Assembly: GCF_001186125.1 (NCBI RefSeq)
Contig: NW_014039905.1
Location: forward strand, 18,346 to 53,003
Length of the DNA: 34,658 nucleotides
Source: Sphaeroforma arctica JP610
Lineage: Eukaryota; Opisthokonta; Ichthyosporea; Ichthyophonida
Reading direction: 5' to 3'
Shown: in pieces, positions 25,706-34,658 of the stretch
How positions within the stretch are numbered: position 1 is the stretch's first letter
How the letters are laid out: each line of letters begins with the position of its first letter
Position numbers and translations under genes: made by a program
Notes under the pieces: model-generated
The model's database searches: none
What the model saw: the letters and a program-made list of their open reading frames with translations, nothing else
Told to the model about the DNA's origin: nothing

Positions 25706-28700
25706 GAAATATTTTAGGGTATTTTGGTTGTTCCAATGGGACCTATACGACATATTATAGTATGTCTCCAGGGCGTCTTCTGGACGGCTCGGGTACCCTG
25801 ATATAGGAAAGTATCTACTTCCCTATTTAAATATACTGGCTCGCATTGTATCATGCTTATTAATGTATTGAGCCATGGATCTTTACTCCGTAATGGGCAA
25901 CACAACGTGATGGTAGCTTTATGTATATGAACATAATTTAGTAATTGGGCAATTAACTGCCATGGTGGATTAGCCCACGCATTATGTTCGGAGAGGTTTA
26001 GTTGAAAGGCATATCCCAAAGGATGATTTAAAGTCCTGTAATTCTTAAGTTGTGCATTATGATGTCCAGCAAACATGTCAACTGTATGTGACCCAAATAT
26101 CTTTTGAGCCAGTTCAAACCACCTGGGGTTAGATTTCCAATCAGTGGCTAGTAACTCACGTACGGATTTATTAAAGTCCATTACGAAGCGTGATAACATA
26201 TCCGGTAAATGGTTATGTATCCCTGGTAGATGTTTGATATCAAAATGAAACTTTGATATTGTATCATCCCATCGGCTCAGTAATTGAGAGTCTGGCTTCA
26301 CTTCCTTCATATATTGAAGGGACTTCTGATCTCACATCAGCGTAAAAGCTGTTCCGTATAAGTAATCGCGGAAGTGTGTTAAAGCTGCTACTATGACTAG
26401 TAGCTCTTGCTTCACAGTTGGATAATTCAACTGTGAAGCATTCATTGCTCGGCTAGAGAATTGTATATACCTAGGTTTATTATCTATAACCTGGTATAGT
26501 ACACCTCCGAGTGCTAAGTCTGATGCGTCTGTTGCTATTTCAAAAGGCACGCCATCGACTGGTCCTTGTACAACGGGGGCTTGTTGGACTGCGTGCTTGA
26601 GCGCTTTAAATGCGTCATCACACTCTTTAGTCCACAAGTCTCCTAGTTTGCTTTTATGACATCTTAAGTGTCCAAAGAGCTTAAGATAATCAGCCAAGTG
26701 TGGTACACCATCTGAAAAGAAGTTTACAAACCCACACATGTTGTTCACATCTCTTCCTGTAGTTGGTGTTCGCCAATCTAACAGGTGTTCCACCTTACCG
26801 GGGTCGATTTTAATACCTTCCCCAGATATACGGTAGTCTAAGAGCTGTATTTCGCTCATGGCGAAGTGACATTTCTTCTCGTTAATCTTGAAGTTTTGTT
26901 CGTTGAGTCTCTTAAGGACTCGCCTGACTAATGTGGCATGTTCGCTCTTAGTCTTTGAAAAAATGACTATGTCATCTATATAAGCTTGCACGTTAGGCAT
27001 GTCTGCAAACATTTCCTTCATTACTTGTTGGACGAATGCTGGTAAGGAGTGCAACCCGAAAGGTGCACCTCTAAACCTGTATTGTTTACCTTTCCAGGTA
27101 AAACTAAAGTACTTACGATGGGGTTCATAAATTTGCATTTGATGATACCCCTGTATTAGGTCTATGGATGTAAACACCGTAGCACTTTCCATTCGTCTCA
27201 GTAACTCGTTTATACGAAGGAGATGGAAACTATGAGTCGGCAATAACTTATTTATTGGACTCATATCTAGACATACTCTGACTTTCTTAAATGTTTCGTC
27301 AGAGTTGTCTTGATCAACTGCCAATAAGGCTAAGTTAACTGGCATTTGTTGGCAATTTATTTCGATTACCCCATCGGATAACCATTTCTCAACTTGTTCT
27401 TTTACCACAGCCTCGTGTCTCCAGGATACATAGTTCCTTGAGGGGCACTTCAACTGTGTAAAGTCCATCTTGGCTAAGTCAAGGCTGACATATCCGTCGT
27501 CAAAGCGGAACTTTGCCCAATCCGTGATCTTTATCTTCTTATTTACTAGAATCAGATCCATAATTTTGTCCGCAAAGTCAGGTATTAATGCCTTGACTGT
27601 GTCTGACGGGGGCTTATATGGTTTCAGACAGTTATCGTCTGATTGATCCTTTAATGGATCTATGTTATCGTTACGGTTATACCTAGAGTGAGTAAGTCAC
27701 TCATTCCGACCAATAAGTCGTGCTTCTGTGACATCTTAACTATCACAGCTTGGGTAGTGATATTTCTATCATCGGCCAGGGAGATTTTAACATCTGTGGC
27801 CATGGTATTACACTTAGAAGTTTTGTCATCTGCTAAGATTAGGTGAGTAGTTCGAGTTCGTCTTTCAATGTCTTTCATTAATGCAAAGCGGTCGGATATA
27901 CATGAAATTTCTGAACCAGGATCAATCAATGCAAGGACTTTATTTACATTGCAATATACAGGGATTATTACACGCTCGTCTAAAGAGTCGTTGTATTTCC
28001 TTTGTAACGATTGTACCTGGTAGTACTTTCACTCCAACTTAATGTCGGGATTTTTGTCACAAGACTTGGCGTGATAGCCATTGGTCTTCTCACGCTTGTT
28101 ACTCTTAGTAAGAAAGTGTGTACAGGTGGGTGCATGTCTACCATTCCAATAGCCGTTAGGGGTCAATTGGTACATGTCATACCCATACTGTGCGTCGGCA
28201 CATTTCTTAATCTCCTTAAATGGAGGTTCCTTGTCCTTCGCCTCCGCGCGTGCCCATTTATTGGGTCGTGTTGATTGAGTAGAGTCGCGAGCACGTGTCT
28301 GGTTAGGACGCGTCTGATTTATCATCTGACGTCTGGCGTAAGAGGTATCCTTGATCAGGGAGCTCGCGCGGTTTCTTATTTACCGCCTTTCTCTTCGAGG
28401 TTACTCGGTGTGCGGGGAAAAGAGTAGATACAGTATCATAAAACTGTTCTCACGTAGGCCGGGATATATAAAACTTTGTTTCATGTCCCTTGTCTCGAGC
28501 CTCAGTAGCGTATTTACGTCGCAACTCGGTGTACAGACTTTCACGGTCGTTGTTACATATGTTCTTACAGAAAACATGCATAACCAGGAACTCGTACTAT
28601 CGCTGCGCTTTATCCTTTGTTATATCTCAAGTTTAAGGTCAGCATCAAGTTTCAGAATGTAACTCTGAATAGGAGTATTCTTAACTGGTTCAGTTAAGAT

Positions 28701-30435
28701 TGAACTCAGTCCTAGACTGCGCATGTCCTTGCTTAATAAGAACGTAACCAGCCAACACACAGCTAGCCAATCACGACAAGTGTCTAGCTCATGCTGGTGT
28801 CGCTGCAGGATCAAGTAACTTGTTCCTGTAGGGTCAACCGATTGCATTAAAGCAGAAATCCATTGCTGGGGAGCGATATCATTCGTCTCCAGCATGACCG
28901 TAAACGCATTAAGCGTACGGGTTAGCGTGTCGAGGTCATGGTTGATTATAAACTCGATCTACTTGCTGTTGCCATCCCAGTTCGGCTTAAGTCGACTTAT
29001 CTGTCCCTTGTACTTCTGGTTATCCCGGTGGCCGTGCCCACGTTGGGCCTGAAGTAGCTGATCAATGCGCTTCTGCTTGATCGCGATTATATTAGTAAAG
29101 TATGATACGTCATCAGCACGGTGCTCGTCATGGGCAATTTCCATCTTGATGGTGTAATCGTCGGCCAATTTGTTAAGTTCGGTCACCTCGTCAGAGTGGA
29201 AATCCTCTGCGGGCTGGTGTATTGCTGTGCGATTGAAGCTATTAAATTCGACATCGTTAACATGTTTACTGGGGTGTTTATTACCCCTTGTAAAGTTCAT
29301 GGTCGAGGCTTTTCGGTGCTTTGTTCCTTGGATAGTAGTTGGTATTAGAATCTTGGGTGATTCATGCGTCTGGATGACATAGCCAGTCTTAACTGGTTTC
29401 CGACGATTTTCATCCCAGTTGGGTAAAGGTGGCGGAGTATTTTTACCTGCCTCTGAGTCTATAATACCCTCAAGGACGGGCGACTCATGGCCGGGCGTTA
29501 GAACAGGCGAATTATTAGCCTGGAGTTCTGGTGGTAGTACCTCGTAAGAAATAGATCCGCTGAGCACAACTGGCTCATCTGCCACAGGTGTAGCGCTCAG
29601 GCCTTTACGCTTTTCGGGCGTGATTGCCAGTCGACGTTCTGTCCACTTCTGTAGGGCTTCAGTAATGCCCGGGGAAACATGCTTGCGTAAGTGCTGTGTA
29701 TGTTTTCCTGATCTATACATTCGATATACATATTCAACAGTCATTCCTTTCATACAGGCGGATAACTGATTCTTAAGATCAGTGTTTTCAATAATTAACT
29801 TACTTATGCGCGTTGGTTCAGTGGTCTCGGACGTAGATTCGGATTTGCCACTTGAGCTTGCCTCCTCTTCTGGTTCCGATATAGGTACTTTCTGATATTC
29901 GTCTTTGTCCCCTATAATTGGAGACTTTTCTTTTTGAGTTTCGCCAGAAGAATTGGTTGGGGCGTCTTGAGACGTGTCCCTTGTCTCACTTTTTGGCTTC
30001 GTAAATGCAAGGTTTGAAGTTGAGGCAAAAGTTGGCCCTCGGGCTCCAACTGTAGGAGTAGTTTCCTTAATCGGAGTGGCTACATCCTTATCCGAGGCAT
30101 TGTCCTGACTATTATTGTCGGAGACAAGTGCTTCGGCAACGATGCGGTTAAACGCATCGGCAACAGCTGCGGCTGCTTCTGCGGGAGCGGTAGCTGTTGC
30201 AGTGCTAGCAGCTTCTCTTTCCATCTTTTTACGTTCGGCCTTGCGTTTCTTTGCAGTTGTATTGTCTTTCTTTGTCAAAATCTTAACTTATGACTTCAGT
30301 CTTATTCTCTTAAGGAATGACTGTGCTTAAGAAAAATTTCGTGGTAGTTATCTACCTTTACGTTTAAGTAGTCTAAGTAATTAATACCTTTGCTAACTTT
30401 AAAATGTGCAAGTTTCGGTCTATCAAGGCGATATT
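25706..30435 (-). mobile_element. Ty3-like retroelement fossil C (gag-pro-RT-RNase H-MT-like)
   Basis: The best preserved element, on the minus strand. Parts in order: gag, about 28.0-30.28 kb, with an Ala/Lys/Ser-rich N-terminus, a capsid-like middle and His/Cys knuckle-like repeats (GRHAPTC, GYHAKSC); aspartic protease, about 27.66-27.95 kb (IDPGSEISCI); reverse transcriptase, about 26.75-27.56 kb (FTSIDLIQGYHQ, APFGLHS, YIDD at 26971-26982); RNase H, about 26.2-26.6 kb (TDASDLALGGVLY, HLPGIHNHLPDMLSR); and a segment at about 25.7-26.2 kb with VDMFAG (26065-26082) and WANPPW (25960-25977), resembling the Dam-like MT domain of DIRS elements. No integrase zinc finger or DDE core is seen. It is broken by roughly half a dozen changes, so younger than A and B. 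The left end abuts fossil B. The leader may continue at 33.9 kb beyond fossil D. Confidence 0.9.
30414..30435. repeat. 22-bp flanking direct repeat, left copy
   Basis: TTCGGTCTATCAAGGCGATATT (split here as TTCGGTCTATC plus AAGGCGATATT) is repeated exactly at 33897-33918 in the same orientation. The two copies enclose fossil D (3461 bp). Confidence 0.9.
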
Positions 30436-33400
30436 GAAAAAAAAAAGTAAATTACCCCTTTAACTAATAGCATATAGTCTCCGTGACGCCCCATACGTGT
30501 TTTTGTTTTGTTTGAAAAAAGGGCCCAGATATTTTACCAATATTCCCATATTTTTTTTTTACGTAATTTAGATTATAAACAAAATGAATTACCCCTCTGA
30601 TTATGCGCATTCAGTTCCCGCGGCGTCCCAACCGTGATTTAACACCGATTTTTTTTATTGAAAGCGTAAGCTTTTCTAAGTCCATGTCAACTTTATCACC
30701 GATTTTTTGTCCGTCGACAAAAAACGTCGGTGACGTTATTTGGCCCATTTGTAGACCCTCTTGGAGTCCCCCTTCATTTCAGAAGGAAAGTCTTCACATT
30801 TGTTTGTTTTCAACTGTTTTTTTTATTAAAAAAGGGGCCCAGAGGCCGACCCCTTGGCCCCCTGGAGTCCCTGTGGAATATTTATATATGAACAAAATAA
30901 ACTACCCCTAAGATTATGCGCTTTCAGTCTCCGCGGCGTCCCAGCCGTGTTTTTTGTCCGTCGACAAAAAACTTCCGTGACGCTATTTGACCCATTTGTA
31001 GACCCCCTTGCAGTCCCTTGTAGTCAGGAAGTCCATGATAGGGTTTATTTAGGATTAGGGTTTATTTGATATTTGGGGTTTTATTAGAGACTACATTTTG
31101 AACTGGGTTTATCCAATCAGGTTAAAACTGATTAACGGAAAACACATGACCAAAATGATAGTCACAGGATTTAGTTCAATAAATGAACAACGTCTCTCCT
31201 TGTACGAGGGGAGTACGTTGAGATACAGTTATCCTCGACTACTTACTACATTTTAACTGACTTAGATGTTGTACATTAATTGAACTATTCCTGAATAGGG
31301 GACGAAGTTAGTAGGGACTATAGGATCCCGTGTAAAAGTATAATTTATTTGTACACAACACAAAGAAGAGAGAGATGTCTCAGAAATCAGAAACGGAAAT
31401 GACGGTCGTCAACATAGAACAACCGTTAGTAGATGACACAGATAGTGGCTTTATTAGTAGTGATACTAGTGATAGCATGCCAGCACTTCTACCAAACAGC
31501 AGTAGTGCGTCTGAGGCGGAGATGAATAGAGAAACCTCAGAAATCCAGAGACAAGCCAGACGCATGTGACGACACAATCGTAGAGTCCGGACGCACACTC
31601 GTCAACAAGTAGACCGCTTGAATGAGAGAATAGAGCGGATAGAGATTAGCGACGGAGTTATTAACAGACAAAGGGTACCATGTATTGACACTGAAGATGT
31701 TACGGTAGCCAACCAAACCGGAGGAAGTGATATGTTAGAACAAAACCAAAGAGTGTGTACCTTTACATCGACATGGACACTCCGAACCACACCACATCAA
31801 AAAACATCCGCACCGTTATGGGCACCAACACCTTCGCCAGAGCTAAACTACACCAGGAAGGTTAAAGAGGACAAGGAAGAAGGATGGCAGATTACAGAAG
31901 ACGAAGTGGAACACATATAAGGGATAACAAAGGTAGGTGTAAAAGTTGGAAGATCACCAAGACAGCAAGAAATGTGACGGACACGTCAATCAGGCTCACT
32001 ACCAGGAGGGGACAACTCCTCGAGAGGCATCACGGGCTGATACAAGTAAGCGCCCTCGTTCTCATACCAAAGAGAGACGACAGAGCCGAAATAGAGACGA
32101 TGACACGTCAGAGCAAATGACGAGCCTACTTCGGCGACAGCTAATCACTATTAGAGAAATATGAACGGCGTTTGCGTTGACTGCGACGAGGGAACACACC
32201 TTCATCACCGGACAACATCGAGTTCCGCATTAGAGGAGCAGACAATGCCCGTCATGGGTTAGGGTACACATCGTCGGATCAGGACGAAGGCGATACACAA
32301 CAGTAAACGATATCTCGTCAAAACTTTGCAACGGAACAACGTAGAGCTACACAGAACCCTCACGGGAGGGAGGCACTGGATAATCGATGTGACAACATGG
32401 ACATGTCTTGACACGAACAATGTCAGAGCCAACAATTTGTACGAGAAGCTATGAATGACAGTCTACCGACACGCAGGCTGCTTGAACGCACACCGTCGAG
32501 TCAAGCTACGACATCGGAGAAGCGTCGACACTTGGCTCAACAGGCCACACCTCCTCCACCAGACAGCATAGCGGCGGACCGCCAAGCCTTGCACGCACGT
32601 ATGCTCAAATTGTCGGAGGAATTATGTAGTGCAGTGGAAGCCAACAACTTGCCACGAGCGGAGGCACTAAGATATGTACTCGAGACATTAAGAGCAACCC
32701 ATGACTCATGACCGGCGAACAAACAGGAACCACGGGAACCACGTAGTTGGCCGGAGTGGCCCTCGAACTGGTATAACCTCAGCAACATTATGGAGCGCGA
32801 CACTAAAGGGGCATTGCGAAAGACCTTAATAATGCGCAGATTTCGGGTTTCGACGAAGCATGGAGTCTTCGTTGGTTTTATAAGGTGTTAAGCCATTTTC
32901 AAGCCGAACAATCTACATTTGATTATATAAAATCTAATACCAACGTTTAGTTGCATGGAAACCAGAACTCCAAATAATACAAATCTGTTCACACGAGACT
33001 CAGGCTACAATGGACTCCACATATCGCAAATTAGCAACGGGACACCAGAAACTTAGTAATGTTCCAGTGATGGAACAGTTGACATACCTTATGGAGAATC
33101 ATCGTCGGGCACGCGAGCGTTGTCCGACCGATGCAGATTTTAAGCAAAATTTGCTCAACCACTGCATAGTTCAATTGTTCGAGGACACATTAGGATCCCG
33201 GACATATGAGCGCACGTTACAGTTACATCCAAAGTGGCAACTCATGGAGACTCATGAATTACTACAGCTGCACAGTCCGGATATCCAGGAGGCCCAGATT
33301 TGTTCGACTCAACGTTTAGTCAATCGTCGAGGTCACAATGGGAACTCAGCCCGGGAGGAGACGACGAATAGTAGACCTAGCCCGCACATAGCCCAGTGTC

Positions 33401-33896
33401 AGCAGCAACAATGGCAACAACGCCTGACTCCAACAACTAACCCAACGACGTGCAACGGTTGCCGCGCACAAGCACCTCCAGGGTTGCGACACATACCGAG
33501 CTGCCACCATTACCGAGCGGCCCAACATGGGGGGGCAGGACGTGAGGACACGGACGTCAGACACTAGTCAGCAGCAGAGAGAGGTGACTATGGGACAGCG
33601 ATCTACGCCACCACATGGGTCCGTGCATCAACCACCACAATACCCAAGCCGACAGTCGATCTCAACTACGACGACACCGCAGGTTAATGTGCTCACACAG
33701 GTGAAGGTTCCGGGATACGATAGCCAGTCGGCCACAGAGATACATGTACACTCTATCCTAACCAATGACATCGAACAGGCCGTGGATACACAAACGGACA
33801 CATCGCAGCCCCAATTGACCTCGATAACAGAGCAACACTGAGACATCAGGGTGTCCGATGATGATAGACAGTGATGGCGATAAAAGACCAACTAAA
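30436..33896 (+). mobile_element. Retroelement-like fossil D (repeat-rich leader and gag)
   Basis: Plus strand. The left part (about 30.45-31.03 kb) is a set of GC-box-like repeats, followed by a non-coding leader to about 31.37 kb. A gag-like region then runs from about 31.37 to 33.84 kb. It starts with a Ser/Asp/Glu-rich stretch (MSQKSETEMTVVNIEQ), then an Arg-rich coiled-coil-like part (RLNERIERIE), a capsid-like helical part near 33.0-33.3 kb (MDSTYRKLATGHQKL) and a Cys/His cluster near 33.45 kb (CNGCRAQ...SCHH). No protease or polymerase is seen, so it is either a non-autonomous or a truncated copy. It is broken many times (more than ten) and old, yet lies between exact 22-bp repeats. 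Family assignment is tentative. Confidence 0.55.
30453..31030. repeat. Degenerate repeat array with CGCGGCGTCCCA boxes and hairpins
   Basis: Three diverged units start AATTACCCCT or AACTACCCCT at about 30453, 30585 and 30898. Units carry (G/C)CG(C/T)GGCGTCCCA(A/G)CCGTG, then a hairpin TTTTTGTC-CGTC-GACAAAAA (30704-30723 and 30951-30970), then GGCCCATTTGTAGACCC. The middle unit has about 65 extra bases before its hairpin. These look like repeated regulatory modules of an element's terminal region. Confidence 0.8.
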
Positions 33897-33918
33897 TTCG
33901 GTCTATCAAGGCGATATT
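33897..33918. repeat. 22-bp flanking direct repeat, right copy
   Basis: Exact copy of 30414-30435, at the right edge of fossil D. After it the sequence changes to ATT-rich DNA with no recognised gene. Confidence 0.9.
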
Positions 33919-34658
33919 AACGCCTTAGAGTAATTAAACGCGTAGGTAAAATCTAAATATCGTGAAATTCAAAGTAAATAAACAAATTGAATCTTTTAGT
34001 AAAGTTAGGTATGCCTCGTGAAAACAGCAATACTCCGAGGGATTGTGAAGCTGAGACATTGCCTATATATAATCCTCTCAGTACTGTTTTCGCCGAAAGG
34101 ATTTTATTTTTGTGTTTCGTTGTCGCTCTATTAGAAACTATGGTATGTTTCATTGGGGCGAATCCGAGAGACTCATAAAATCCTATCTTTAGAAGAAGAA
34201 AAAGAATACCCTTGATGTCCATAGTTATTGCATTAACCAATAACTTGCCACTTATCAAGAATTACCGACATAGCCTTCATCAGACTGGCACATCTGGTTG
34301 GCTGAACGGAGGATAAACTAGGTAACGTTAATAGTCCCTAGAAACCTATATTCAGTTGAGCCATCTCGCTATCGAAGTATTCAGATACAAATAGATTTGA
34401 AAGTAAATATAGTTCTATTAATAGAACTAGACTAAATCTTATGTTGTAGAAATACGGCCTCCGGTCAGTCTAAAATATCAAGATCAATTGAGATAATACA
34501 TTGGTTTTTATTTGTATTTTAAATAATTTAATACAAGCTCTTTTTCCAATATTTCCAAAGTGTTCTAAATGCATTTTGATGGCTCCAATAGCCTGAGTAT
34601 TCGGTATGACTCATCTACTTAGACCTATTTGAGACATTAGTAGATGTAGGATATTATG
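33919..34658. other. Unassigned right end of window
   Basis: No gene is recognised. Frames on both strands at 33953-34258 are short and featureless. If fossil D was inserted into fossil C, this stretch would be the outer leader or terminal repeat of C on the minus strand. No matching second terminal repeat is present in the window to confirm that. Confidence 0.4.

Overview
The window is nuclear DNA of a microbial eukaryote. It holds two clear host genes with GT-AG introns, very dense (TA)n/(TATG)n microsatellites in introns and flanks, and a right half of nested, decayed Ty3-like retroelements. The protein sequences and genome style suggest a unicellular relative of animals (an ichthyosporean such as Sphaeroforma is my best guess). 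That placement is inference, not something the sequence proves.

Layout. 1-1828: AT microsatellite, then intergenic DNA with a 75-bp direct repeat. 1829-5434 (minus): complete five-exon gene for ribosomal protein uS3 (RPS3), 252 aa. 5435-6173: short head-to-head intergenic region. 6174-11526 (plus): complete four-exon gene for protein-only RNase P (PRORP), 597 aa, with all four catalytic aspartates, all four zinc ligands, a basic N-terminus and a two-copy 42-residue repeat at the C-terminus. 11.54-18.6 kb: largely featureless intergenic DNA with small duplications. 18.66-21.8 kb (minus), 22.3-25.7 kb (plus), 25.7-30.4 kb (minus) and 30.4-33.9 kb (plus): four Ty3-like fossils packed against or into each other, with a 528-bp assembly gap at 22823-23350. 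33.9-34.66 kb: unassigned, possibly the outer end of the third fossil.

The two host genes share a divergent promoter region and both belong to protein-synthesis biology: one builds the 40S subunit, the other matures tRNA 5' ends. Co-regulation is possible but not shown.

The most unusual items are: (a) a Ty3-type reverse transcriptase/RNase H followed, where an integrase would be expected, by a domain resembling the Dam-methyltransferase-like (MT) domain of DIRS tyrosine-recombinase retroelements; (b) an apparently nuclear-type, single-chain PRORP with a repeated acidic tail; (c) a 22-bp direct repeat flanking the fourth fossil, far longer than a Ty3 target-site duplication.
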